Shown here in pieces: positions 1 through 7,398 of a stretch of DNA of 8,557 nucleotides. The stretch spans positions 1 through 8,557 of the forward strand of contig JAITBO010000342.1 of the NCBI GenBank assembly GCA_031283505.1, given 5' to 3'. The DNA is from Treponema sp. (lineage in GTDB: Bacteria; Spirochaetota; Spirochaetia; Treponematales; Breznakiellaceae). Every line of letters begins with the position of its first letter. Position 1 is the first letter of the stretch. Below the pieces are notes generated by a model. It worked only from the letters and a program-made list of their open reading frames with translations, had not been told where the DNA came from and searched no databases. Position numbers and translations under genes: made by a program.

Positions 1-353
1 GTTTGAAAATCTTGAGTACCTTGGTTATTATACGTAGGGATGTATCCCATAAGGTAATTGGAGCTGCTTTCATTCGTCACTACCAGCACCTTTTCTCCTA
101 CCCGCGGGTAACGGAACAATCCCGACTCCGTACCGCCCAAGGGCATACTAATTTTGACCTCAAGAGCAGGAGTGCTAGTAATATCAGTATTAGTATTAGT
201 ATTCTTCACATAAAAAATAAATGGATCCCCTTGCTTTGTTACAATTGTTCCCCTTTTTTTTTCTTCACTCTTGCCCTGCTCATCGCTCACGGTATACTCA
301 TCAACATTCATAATTTCACCGTCCTCTTTTATATCGCCGCTTATTGCCGGTTC
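1..353 (-). CDS. vgrG: VgrG C-terminal part in the -1 frame (gp5 OB-fold-like), runs off the left edge
   Basis: The -1 frame is open for 117 codons from 353 to the window edge. It starts directly after the FCP codons of the upstream frame and reads EPAISGDIKEDGEI, then MNVDEYTVSDEQGK, RGTIVTKQGDPF, LEVKISMPLGG, GLFRYPRVGEKVLV and finally YLMGYIPTYNN. This resembles the gp5/OB domain that follows the gp27-like base in VgrG, where PRVGEEVLV and a following short glycine-containing strand are typical. Joined to the upstream frame it gives at least about 519 residues with no stop seen before the edge, so spike and any effector domain lie beyond the window. An ATG at 311-309 with AGAGGAC upstream could start this part independently, as MNVDEYTVSDEQG. 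I judge it to be part of the same protein originally. How it is made now is unresolved. Confidence 0.75.
186..203. repeat. Three tandem copies of AGTATT in vgrG
   Basis: The plus strand has AGTATT three times in a row. On the coding strand this encodes an alternating Asn-Thr run (NTNTNT) in the OB-like part of VgrG, between FYVK and DITSTPALEV. Gain or loss of a unit would keep the frame and change a loop by two residues. It is too short to say that it actually varies. Confidence 0.7.
250..262. repeat. Homopolymer tract A9G4 (coding strand) in vgrG
   Basis: The coding strand has nine A followed by four G, encoding part of EEKKRGT in the -1 frame. Such a run is prone to polymerase slippage and to sequencing error, and a one-base change would disrupt the OB-like part. 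It lies downstream of the TAA at 343-341, so slippage here cannot by itself rescue the full-length protein. Confidence 0.7.
309..326 (-). promoter_or_regulatory. Candidate internal ribosome binding site and start codon in vgrG
   Basis: GAGGAC at 326-321, preceded by AA so that it reads AAGAGGAC, lies nine bases before an in-frame ATG at 311-309. This would start translation of the OB-like part of VgrG shortly after the upstream frame stops at 343-341. The purine-rich stretch may be coincidental because it also encodes KEDG. Confidence 0.35.
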
Positions 354-356
354 GGG
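341..356 (-). other. Frameshift point within vgrG
   Basis: On the coding strand the sequence reads TTC TGC CCG AAC CGG CAA TAA. If the CCC run (356-354) had one more C, it would read TTC TGC CCC GAA CCG GCA ATA, joining the gp27-like and OB-like parts without a break. Both frames are open between 467 (after a TAG in the -1 frame at 470-468) and 344, so open reading alone only places the switch within that interval. The protein-family landmarks favour its left end. A GGAAAAAC sequence about 15 bases upstream could permit some -1 slippage, but it is not a standard X XXY YYZ heptamer. Confidence 0.65.
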
Positions 357-1558
357 CAGAACCGTTTTTCCGCAGCGCTCCCCCAGTCCATGCACTCCCC
401 CTGGACCTCGGTTATTTCGCCACCGGTGTCTTCCATTCGTACTGCCAGAGTCGCCGGCCACCGCACTCTATGGTGGAGCCTGGTATTCGTAACCAAGGCG
501 GTAATGTTCTCCCGATCCTGCATGCCGTAGAAATGCCTCAGCTCCAGGATAAGCCCCGGACGGAGGGCAAGATTAGCCGCACCCGCAGTCCACCGGGATT
601 TGGCCGCTTCTTCAACCCGGCGCCGGACTTGCAAGATCAAGGTAATATCATCATCAACCTCGGCAGTCCCGCTCTGCCGGTCATAGCCGTGGAAAAGGCG
701 GCTGTAGCTGACGTAACGGTCCCCTTTGTCTGTTTTACCCCACTTCCACTGATCCGATCCGTAATTGGCATTGGGATAGGTAGCATTCAGTTTAAACCCT
801 TCAAACCCAATGGTTTTAGTCATAGCCCAGCTATCCATTTTCCAGGTATGCTGCCCCTCGTCAAATCCTAAAAAATCAAAGCTGACAACCCGCGGCTCTT
901 CCTGTTTGTCTGAATACACCACATCAGATAGGGGAAATTGTTCACCGTCGGAAAAATAAAGATCCGCCACACCCAAGGCCCCTGCTTGCGTTTTGGGATG
1001 CACAAAGGTAAAAGAAATACCGTAAAGCCCTGCAATACCCCTAAGAAAATCCAAGTCCGAAGTCTCCGATTGATTAAAGAGCAGATTTTTTCCGTATTTG
1101 GTCTGGGAAATATAGTTCTGCTCTATCCGGGCTTTAAGGCCGTACTTGTCCAGAATGGCCTCGAATATGTCCACTGGATTCATCCGGTAATAAGGCGCGG
1201 TCAACTGGGTAAACGTGAGCCGGGCAAGCTCCGGTTCGATGATGAGGACATAACTGTAGCAATCTTTTACCTTTCCGTTACTGAACACCCCGGTGCTTCT
1301 TACCCCCGTAACGATTCCATGGAGATAACGGGTCCGTCCGGTTTTTGCGTCCCCCAATTTTTGGGTAAAGGAAAGGGAAATTCCCTTGTCCAAAAGACCG
1401 GAAAGCTCTTCCATAGGGTGCTTCTTTTCAGAAAGGACCGTCAGTTCCCCCCGGTAAAGCCGGGAGAAACCCTCTTCCAGAACCAAATCCCAGGGATACA
1501 GATCTGCACAGGCTCCCCCCGCAAGGTACAACCCCAGCGCGTTGATGTTATCTGCCAT
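341..1558 (-). CDS. vgrG: VgrG (TssI) spike protein, N-terminal part, ends at frameshift
   Basis: VgrG trimers form the spike at the end of the Hcp tube. This frame encodes 405 residues, well short of the usual 600 or more, and covers the gp27-like base. Visible landmarks are YSYVLIIEPELARLTFTQ (101-118), VDIFEAILDKYGLKARIE (129-146), ETSDLDFLRGIAGLYGISFT (165-184, the family's ESDLDFI.RL...GI.Y.F) and LRPGLILELRHFYG (332-345). QGECMDW at 386-392 lies where VgrGs have a Y.N.FEC.P-like segment. After FCP (400-402) the frame reads NRQ and stops at TAA 343-341. The -1 frame carries the continuation (1-353). The start ATG at 1558 is nine bases after the PAAR-like stop, with AAAGGA at the stop as ribosome binding site. 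It may be a sequencing error, a pseudogene, a recoded gene or a split gene. Confidence 0.88.
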   Translation of the reverse strand: MADNINALGLYLAGGACADLYPWDLVLEEGFSRLYRGELTVLSEKKHPMEELSGLLDKGISLSFTQKLGDAKTGRTRYLHGIVTGVRSTGVFSNGKVKDCYSYVLIIEPELARLTFTQLTAPYYRMNPVDIFEAILDKYGLKARIEQNYISQTKYGKNLLFNQSETSDLDFLRGIAGLYGISFTFVHPKTQAGALGVADLYFSDGEQFPLSDVVYSDKQEEPRVVSFDFLGFDEGQHTWKMDSWAMTKTIGFEGFKLNATYPNANYGSDQWKWGKTDKGDRYVSYSRLFHGYDRQSGTAEVDDDITLILQVRRRVEEAAKSRWTAGAANLALRPGLILELRHFYGMQDRENITALVTNTRLHHRVRWPATLAVRMEDTGGEITEVQGECMDWGSAAEKRFCPNRQ

Positions 1559-1567
1559 GGTATTCCT

Positions 1568-1858
1568 TTACACAATCTCGTTTACATTGGGACAAAGCAG
1601 CACCGCAGTGGACACCGGGAAACCCAAGGGAGAGACCCCCATGACCATACTGCCCAAGTTAGCCGTAGGCCGGCCCTTGGCAAGCTTGTTTATCGCAGTG
1701 GTCATGGTTATGGCCCCAACTATACACATGGGACCCGCCACAGCATCCCCCATACAGGCTACCGGCAGGCCCTTAACCATGGTGGTAAGGGCCCCAGGAC
1801 CGATGATTACGTCCCCGGTGGCGGTTAAGTTGGCGATGGTCGCTACAGGTGTGGGCAT
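1568..1858 (-). CDS. PAAR-like spike-tip protein
   Basis: PAAR proteins cap the VgrG trimer, sharpen the spike and can carry effectors. This 96-residue product has the size and glycine-rich repeat layout of a stand-alone PAAR protein. It begins MPTPVATIANLTATGD. Two PAAR-type turns follow: KGLPVACMGDAVAG at 29-42 and KGRPTANLGSMVMG at 61-74, comparable to the family's NGKPAARVGD. No effector extension is attached. The gene starts immediately after the clpV stop (TAG then ATG, no bases between) and nine bases before vgrG, the usual place for a tip gene. Its ribosome binding site lies within the end of clpV. The oddity is that there is no histidine at all, and only Cys35, Cys45 and Cys89 could bind metal, so the classical three-His, one-Cys zinc site is not visible. 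I infer a divergent or metal-free tip; the exact subfamily is uncertain. Confidence 0.8.
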   Translation of the reverse strand: MPTPVATIANLTATGDVIIGPGALTTMVKGLPVACMGDAVAGPMCIVGAITMTTAINKLAKGRPTANLGSMVMGVSPLGFPVSTAVLLCPNVNEIV

Positions 1859-4504
1859 CTAGTCCTCCTTGTTCTCAAAGGTATAGGTGAATTGTTCATC
1901 CTGCACATCAATGAGGGCCCGTTTAAGGGTATGCCCTTCCATGATATTCCGTAAGAATTCCGCACTGATCTCCGGCAGGATACTGTTGTTGATCACCGCG
2001 TCGATAAGCCGGGCCCCGCTGGCCGCGTTATCACAGCGGCGGATGATCTCGTCCTTTACCGCGTCGGTGGCGGCCAGTTCCGCCCGGTAGTTTTCCGTCA
2101 CCCGCTTTTTGATCTTCCCCAGTTTAAGATCGATGATGGCATAGAGGGCTCGTTTTCCTAGAGGATAGTAGGGCACAATCTGGATACGACCTAAAAGGGC
2201 TGCGGGGAAGACCCGCATCATCTCCGGTCGAATTGCCCCTTCCAGGAACGAGGAGTCCGGTAACTTGTCTTCATCCGTGCAAAGATCTGCGATGACCCCA
2301 TCTCCCACATTGGTGGTTAAGATGATAAGGGTGTTTCTAAAATTCACCAGCCGCCCCGCGCCGTCTTCCATCTGTCCCTTGTCAAAGACCTGAAAGAAGA
2401 TCTCGTGTACATCCGGGTGGGCCTTTTCTACCTCGTCCAAAAGGACCACGCTGTAGGGTTTCCGTCGCACCGCTTCGGTCAGGACCCCTCCCTCGCCGTA
2501 ACCCACATAGCCCGGAGGCGCTCCCTTGAGAGTGGACACCGTATGGGCCTCCTGGAATTCGCTCATGTTGATGGTAATGATATTTTCTTCACTGCCGTAG
2601 ATCTGTTCTGCCAAGGCAAGGGCGGTTTCGGTCTTCCCCGTACCCGAGGGGCCCGCCAGCATGATCACCGCAATGGGTTTGTTGGGATCCGCTAAAGACG
2701 CCCGGGCAGTGGTCACCCGTTTGGAAATTATCGAAAGGCCGTGATCCTGACCAATAACCCGGCTTTGCAGTTCCTTGTCCAGGGTAAGGATAGACTGAAT
2801 CTCGTCCTTCACCATCCGGCCCAGGGGTATCCCGGTCCATTCAGAAATAACCGAGGAAACCGCCTGGCTGTCCACCAAGGGGAATACCAGAGGTTCTTCT
2901 CCCTGGACCTCTGCCAGTTCTTTTCGTTTTGCCCCCAATTCCGCCTTGAGGCCTTCTTTTTCCGGGCCCTCTTTCGCTTCTTCCCTGAGCCGGATAATAT
3001 CCGCCACCAAGGCTTTCTCCGTTTCGAGCCGTTTTTCTAATGTCCCCTTTTTTTCCTGTTCCCCGGCGATCTCCCCATTGATGGCCGCGAGCTTTTCCCT
3101 GTGATCAAGACCCCCGGCTTCTTCCCGGGTGAGGATATCCTTTTCCAGTTCCAATGCCTCTATCCTGCGGCGGCAGTATTCCAGTTCCGCAGGTTCCGCG
3201 TTTTGGCTCAGGGCCACCTTAGCGCAGGCAGTGTCCAAGATACTTACGGATTTATCTGGAAGCTGCCGGGCCGGGATGTAGCGCCGGGAAAGTTTTACCG
3301 CAGACCCTAGGGCCTCGTCTAGAATAGACACCTGGTGGTGGGCCTCCAAAGCAGCGGCAATGCCCCGCATCATCTCCGTGCCTTTGGCGTCGTCTGGTTC
3401 GTCCACGATGATGTTCTGGAAGCGGCGGGTCAGGGCCGGGTCCTTTTCAAAGTATTTAATGTACTCCTGGTAGGTAGTGGCGGCGATACAGCGGAGCTGC
3501 CCTCGGGCCAGGGCGGGCTTTAAAAGGTTGGCGGCGTCGTTCTGTCCTGCCTGCCCCCCGGCGCCGATCATGGTGTGGGCTTCGTCGATAAAGAGGATGA
3601 TCGGGGTTTCAGAGCTTTGCACCGCCTCGATCACCTGCTTCAGGCGGTTTTCAAATTCCCCTTTCATGCTGGCTCCGGCCTGGAGGAGGCCGATGTCCAA
3701 GGAAAGAAGGCGGGTCCCCTTGAGACTGCTGGGAACATCCCCTTTGGCAAGCCGCTGGGCAAAACCTTCCACCACTGCGGTCTTGCCCACCCCCGCATCC
3801 CCGGTGATGATGGGGTTGTTCTGGCGTCGGCGCATGAGGATGTCGATGACCTTCCGGATTTCACTGTCCCGCCCGACGATGGGATCGCTTTTGCCGGAAG
3901 CTGCTATAGCGGTCATGTCCGCTGTGTAGAGCCGCAGGGCCTCAGTACTCCCCATGGCAGCGCTGCCCATGAGGGCACCTGCCTGGCCCGTAGCCCCGCT
4001 TTCTCCTGCGGATACCACGGTGGAGGTTTCCCCGGAATTCTTGAGGATCTCCTGGAATTTTTCCGCCAACATATCCCCGTTGATCTTCACAAATTCACCG
4101 CTCATGTCGTGGAGCTGCCGGGCGAATTCCGGGGTCTGCTTGACGGCGATAAGGAGGTGCCCAGTCCTGATGGCCCCTTCCTTAAACACCAGGGAGGCGA
4201 TCATCCAGGCTTCCTTGATCACCAGTTCTATGGTGTTGGAAAAGTCCGAGATCGAGGAGGCCCCCCGAGGCAGAGCGTCCATAGCGGAGATCATGTCTTT
4301 GGACAATTTTCCCTCGTCCAAGGCAAAAAACCGCACCGCCTCGTGCCAGTCGGTGTTTTCCGAAAGGAGTATCTGGTTGACCCAGTGGGTCAATTCGATG
4401 TAGGGATTGCCCCTCGTTTTACAGAGAATCGTGGCGCTTTCGATTGCCTTGTACGCCTTTTCATCGAGCTTTGAAAAAAGCTGGATCCGTTTCAGTTTGC
4501 TCAT
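1859..4504 (-). CDS. tssH: T6SS sheath-recycling AAA+ ATPase ClpV (TssH)
   Basis: ClpV is a hexameric Clp/Hsp100 unfoldase that pulls on TssC in the contracted sheath and disassembles it for reuse. The product is 881 residues, normal for ClpV. Domains in order: an alpha-helical N-domain (about 5-155), a flexible Gly/Ala/Ser/Met-rich linker (about 158-188), AAA1 with Walker A GDAGVGKT (235-242) and Walker B IILFIDE (302-308), the ClpV-style pore loop MKGEFENRLK (280-289), RRF near 360, a charged coiled-coil middle region (about 435-533), then AAA2 with Walker A GPSGTGKT (618-625), pore loop GYVG (665-668), Walker B VVLLDE (686-691) and sensor-2 SGARLIDAVINNSILPEIS (829-847). ClpB is the main alternative, but the KGEFENRLK pore loop, the C-terminus and the position between tssG and vgrG favour ClpV. 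AAAGGAG at 4521-4515 lies ten bases before the ATG. Both ATPase sites look intact. Confidence 0.96.
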   Translation of the reverse strand: MSKLKRIQLFSKLDEKAYKAIESATILCKTRGNPYIELTHWVNQILLSENTDWHEAVRFFALDEGKLSKDMISAMDALPRGASSISDFSNTIELVIKEAWMIASLVFKEGAIRTGHLLIAVKQTPEFARQLHDMSGEFVKINGDMLAEKFQEILKNSGETSTVVSAGESGATGQAGALMGSAAMGSTEALRLYTADMTAIAASGKSDPIVGRDSEIRKVIDILMRRRQNNPIITGDAGVGKTAVVEGFAQRLAKGDVPSSLKGTRLLSLDIGLLQAGASMKGEFENRLKQVIEAVQSSETPIILFIDEAHTMIGAGGQAGQNDAANLLKPALARGQLRCIAATTYQEYIKYFEKDPALTRRFQNIIVDEPDDAKGTEMMRGIAAALEAHHQVSILDEALGSAVKLSRRYIPARQLPDKSVSILDTACAKVALSQNAEPAELEYCRRRIEALELEKDILTREEAGGLDHREKLAAINGEIAGEQEKKGTLEKRLETEKALVADIIRLREEAKEGPEKEGLKAELGAKRKELAEVQGEEPLVFPLVDSQAVSSVISEWTGIPLGRMVKDEIQSILTLDKELQSRVIGQDHGLSIISKRVTTARASLADPNKPIAVIMLAGPSGTGKTETALALAEQIYGSEENIITINMSEFQEAHTVSTLKGAPPGYVGYGEGGVLTEAVRRKPYSVVLLDEVEKAHPDVHEIFFQVFDKGQMEDGAGRLVNFRNTLIILTTNVGDGVIADLCTDEDKLPDSSFLEGAIRPEMMRVFPAALLGRIQIVPYYPLGKRALYAIIDLKLGKIKKRVTENYRAELAATDAVKDEIIRRCDNAASGARLIDAVINNSILPEISAEFLRNIMEGHTLKRALIDVQDEQFTYTFENKED
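1862..1869 (-). promoter_or_regulatory. Ribosome binding site of the PAAR-like gene inside clpV
   Basis: The coding strand reads AAGGAGGAC followed by TAG and ATG, so a near-perfect Shine-Dalgarno sequence lies within the last codons of clpV. It fixes the PAAR-like start at 1858. It suggests that ribosomes ending clpV can restart directly on the tip gene, while the strong site also allows independent initiation. The tip protein may therefore be made at a different rate from ClpV. Confidence 0.75.
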
Positions 4505-4540
4505 AGTCTTTTTGCTCCTTTCAGCTTTATGCCGCCGGCC

Positions 4541-5611
4541 TTACGCCGTCTTTTCCGTATCGTTTTGCTCCCCTCTCCGCAGCCGGATAAAACGGGAAGC
4601 GTCGATCCGTAATTCCAATTCCCTGTCAGGGTTGCCAAGCCAACAGGTATATCCCAACTGGGCCGCATCGGCGTTGGCCTGAGTCCAGTCAAAACCCAGC
4701 CGCGCCGAGGAAACCGTACCCCGCTCAAGTTGCACCACAAAGCCGTAATCCAAGGGCCGGTCCAGGTAGAGGTTAACCGTCTTTAACAGCAGTTCAAAGC
4801 CGCCCCCCGGACTCATCAAATCCTGGTAGACAGCAAAGTCCACAGGTCCCATCTTTATTTCAAAGCGGCGGGTCACACAGAAGCAACTCCGCCCAATCTG
4901 TAGGTTCAAGCCCAGCACCGCGGTTTTCGGGTTGCCCAGCACCGCATGATCCTCCGCCCGGAGGTCATAGGGAGTGGTAACAAAATCCCTTACCGTCACG
5001 GCGGTCTTGAGCATACGCCGCAGAACATCTTCCAGGCCGCTCCGGTTCCGCGCCATAAAGGAAAAATTTTCCGCCCGGGAAAGGACAATAGTTTCCAAAA
5101 CCGGATCAAAGTCCATCTCCGGGGGCAACCCGGCAAGGCTTTTGATCATATCCCGCACCGGATCGTCCCCCGGACGGTCAAAACTGATGCTCTGCTCATT
5201 CTGGGCAAGGGCCCGGTAATAAAACACATGCATCCGGTGATGGATAATATCCAAAAAACGCCGCCAGGTGTGGTCGTAATGACTGCGGGATCGCTGGTAC
5301 ACGTAGTGGGTAAATTCCAGGGGCATAGGCCCATTTACCCCCAAAAGGCCCAGGAAATAGGTGAACACTATGGCTTCAAGGCCGACCTTTGTCCCTTCAA
5401 TGATTTCGGCAATATCGCTGGAAGGAAAATAGAGGTGAGGGGTTTGGCCGAAGCGGATGTTTTCATCCGAGGGGTGTTTGGCGTAACCCAGCCGAGGCTT
5501 TCCGGGGTTGTTCCGCTCCAGTTTCCGCACCAGGCCCCAAAAGTCCGGGGCAGCTATACCCTGGCGGAGAGTCTGGGACCAGGAACGGATCAGTTTTCTA
5601 AGGTCTTCCAT
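4541..5611 (-). CDS. tssG: T6SS baseplate protein TssG (VasB-like)
   Basis: TssG partners two TssF copies in the baseplate wedge. The 356-residue product has the family's landmarks in order: FWGLVRKLERN at 24-34 (family F..LVRLLE), PRLGYAKHPSDENIRFGQTP at 39-58 (family PR.G....P..E.VRF...P), FLGLLGVNGPMPL at 86-98, FLDIIHHRMHVFYYRA at 119-134, and a C-terminal LGYTCWLGN about 40 residues before the end. The chosen ATG at 5611 lies inside the end of tssF (22-base overlap) and is preceded only by a weak GGA seven bases upstream. Translation is therefore probably coupled to termination of tssF, which would help fix the TssF:TssG ratio. It is cytoplasmic, with no membrane segments seen. The stop is 36 bases before the clpV start. 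Confidence 0.95.
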   Translation of the reverse strand: MEDLRKLIRSWSQTLRQGIAAPDFWGLVRKLERNNPGKPRLGYAKHPSDENIRFGQTPHLYFPSSDIAEIIEGTKVGLEAIVFTYFLGLLGVNGPMPLEFTHYVYQRSRSHYDHTWRRFLDIIHHRMHVFYYRALAQNEQSISFDRPGDDPVRDMIKSLAGLPPEMDFDPVLETIVLSRAENFSFMARNRSGLEDVLRRMLKTAVTVRDFVTTPYDLRAEDHAVLGNPKTAVLGLNLQIGRSCFCVTRRFEIKMGPVDFAVYQDLMSPGGGFELLLKTVNLYLDRPLDYGFVVQLERGTVSSARLGFDWTQANADAAQLGYTCWLGNPDRELELRIDASRFIRLRRGEQNDTEKTA

Positions 5612-7389
5612 ACCGCGATCCGTCCGGATTGTTTGGTAAAAAAATGAATCTCCAAAAGGGCGTTGATCGGAGAAAAGGACTGTAAGACTTCGGCAACGAT
5701 CTTACCAAAGATATAGTACCCCATGCCGGCGTAGGCCGTTTCATCCAGAGTAAAGGTGATTTTCCAGCCCGGTTCAAAAAAAACCGCCCCCCGCTCTATA
5801 AAACGGAAGGTCGTGCGCTCACTCTTCAGGGAGACGATACCCTCCAGCATCCGTTCTGTTTCCTCCCCGGACCGGATCTGATAGGAACCCAGCAGGGACC
5901 GCAATGCCTCCAGGGGAAATTTCCCGTTTTGCCATAACAGAGCGGAGAGGTTAAACACTACATGGCTTATTTTTGAAAAATCCGAACTCGCCCCCCGGTG
6001 AAAAAGGGAATACCCGGGCCGGGTTGGCCGGGCGATAAAAGCCGCCCCGCTGAGGAAGGGGCTGTGGGAATCCAAGGAAATCTCCACCGGTAACAGCAGG
6101 GGGAGGTCCCGGTTGGTACAGATCATATCCGCGGCAAATTGATATGCCTCTTCCATTTTTTTATCCTGGATCGAAAAGGAGACAAAGACCTCGGTGCCAT
6201 CGTAAGAACTGCGCCGGGTAGCATAAGGATTCACCAGGCTCTTGTGGTGGTGCAGGCTGAAAAAGTTCTTTCTGCTCCGTTCTTCCAGGGGGTTATCCTC
6301 ATAAAAATTATCCGCGAATAATATGGTTTCGTTCCGCTCGTTAAAAAATTCCAGCCGCTCAACCTGTACCACCTCATAATTCCGGGGGGCGGCCCGGTCA
6401 GGGACCACATGGAACTGATAGGCCTCTCGTTCAATCAAAACCCGGTCGGATCGTTTGGTAAAAAGATTCAGCGCCGACACGCAGTTGAGTCTAAGGGAAG
6501 ATGACTTGAGGGAAACCAGGGAAGGTTCCCGCCGGGTAAAGACCAGAATCATCTCCACCACGTTCGCAGGGGAGGAAAAAATATTCTGGAGCTTTCCCAA
6601 GGTAAAAAACTTAAAAAAAACGGGATAGGACAAAAAATTCTGCAACGCCCGGAGTCCCCGGACATGACCCTTAATCCGTCCGGACAGGAGCTTTTCCCCG
6701 ACGGCCAGGGGCATATCGCAGGAAACACCAGGACAGGGGACAAAAGGCCCCTCCTCCTTGTGGCGGACATAAACGCCCGCGGTCTCGTGCAAAATCTGGC
6801 GGAGCAACAAGGAAGCGTCCGCCTCCGCCATATTTATATAGAAGCAAAGTTGATCAACGGAAGAAGGGACGATATTCCCCACAGTAAGTTTTATCCGCAA
6901 TCCCGCAAAGCCCTGGGGGTTATTGACACCGAAATCCGAAAGGTTCCGGGTTATGTATTCCGCCTCCGCCACCACAAGGGGGACCAGAGGCGTATCCTCC
7001 AGAGTTGAAAAACGGCAAGGGGTATTAATGGTGGGGATGAGGGCATCCACTACCGTCCCTGCGGGAAGGACGGTGCCGGAACGAACTTGCTCATTACCAT
7101 AGTTCAGGGCCAGTTCCAGCACCGCCCCCGAAGAAATGGGGTAGAGGGCACTGGGGGCCACGGAATTTAAAACTGATTCCAGTAAATTAAAATAACTCTC
7201 GTCGAGTTTTTTTTCCACTTGGGCGGATAAAAAGGCGGTCCCCTCCAAGAGGCGTTCAATATAGGGGTCTTCGCATTCAAATTCCCCCAAACCCAAACGG
7301 CCGGCAATTTTGGGAAACTCTGCGGAAAATTCCGCCGCTAAATTTCGTATATAGGTAAGATTATCCCGGTAATAATCCAAGAGTTCCAT
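5590..7389 (-). CDS. tssF: T6SS baseplate protein TssF (VasA-like)
   Basis: TssF forms the TssF2-TssG core of each baseplate wedge, which surrounds the VgrG spike and links to TssK. The product is 599 residues, the usual size. The N-terminus carries the family signature: YYRDNLTYIRNLAAEFSAEF at 6-25, PKIAGRLGL at 26-34, DPYIERLLEGTAFLSAQVEK at 41-60 and KLDESYFNLLESVL at 61-74. The segment PSALYP at 79-84 stands where many TssF proteins have YPHYL.P. The rest is beta-rich with no transmembrane segment or signal peptide, fitting a cytoplasmic baseplate part. The ATG at 7389 follows the tssE stop after nine bases, with GGA of the sequence TAAGGATGAG acting as a short ribosome binding site. The 3' end overlaps the tssG start by 22 bases. 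Confidence 0.95.
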   Translation of the reverse strand: MELLDYYRDNLTYIRNLAAEFSAEFPKIAGRLGLGEFECEDPYIERLLEGTAFLSAQVEKKLDESYFNLLESVLNSVAPSALYPISSGAVLELALNYGNEQVRSGTVLPAGTVVDALIPTINTPCRFSTLEDTPLVPLVVAEAEYITRNLSDFGVNNPQGFAGLRIKLTVGNIVPSSVDQLCFYINMAEADASLLLRQILHETAGVYVRHKEEGPFVPCPGVSCDMPLAVGEKLLSGRIKGHVRGLRALQNFLSYPVFFKFFTLGKLQNIFSSPANVVEMILVFTRREPSLVSLKSSSLRLNCVSALNLFTKRSDRVLIEREAYQFHVVPDRAAPRNYEVVQVERLEFFNERNETILFADNFYEDNPLEERSRKNFFSLHHHKSLVNPYATRRSSYDGTEVFVSFSIQDKKMEEAYQFAADMICTNRDLPLLLPVEISLDSHSPFLSGAAFIARPTRPGYSLFHRGASSDFSKISHVVFNLSALLWQNGKFPLEALRSLLGSYQIRSGEETERMLEGIVSLKSERTTFRFIERGAVFFEPGWKITFTLDETAYAGMGYYIFGKIVAEVLQSFSPINALLEIHFFTKQSGRIAVWKTLEN

Positions 7390-7398
7390 TACTCATCC

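Noticed and set aside
380..400. Programmed -1 frameshift signal at GGAAAAAC in vgrG
   Set aside because: The A-site AAA could re-pair, but the P-site GAA to GGA slip is poor and no clear downstream stem was found, so I keep it only as a remote possibility.
363..475. Third minus-strand frame reading LWQYEWKTPVAK, considered as evidence of a second frameshift in vgrG
   Set aside because: It stops soon after, and the first frame through QGECMDW fits the family better, so a single frame change near 354 is the simpler explanation.
3..530. Plus-strand open frame of 175 codons at the left edge, with a hydrophobic stretch
   Set aside because: The reverse strand carries the VgrG continuation with OB-fold motifs. 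The apparent membrane stretch comes from the complement of the A-rich coding sequence.
938..1828. Plus-strand open frame of 296 codons opposite vgrG and the PAAR-like gene
   Set aside because: It covers two genes with family motifs on the minus strand. Its translation is compositionally unlike a folded protein and has no clear ribosome binding site.
3575..4474. Long plus-strand open frame of 299 codons opposite clpV
   Set aside because: It is entirely antisense to clpV, whose motifs are unmistakable. The translation has no recognisable domain, and its openness reflects codon bias on the other strand.
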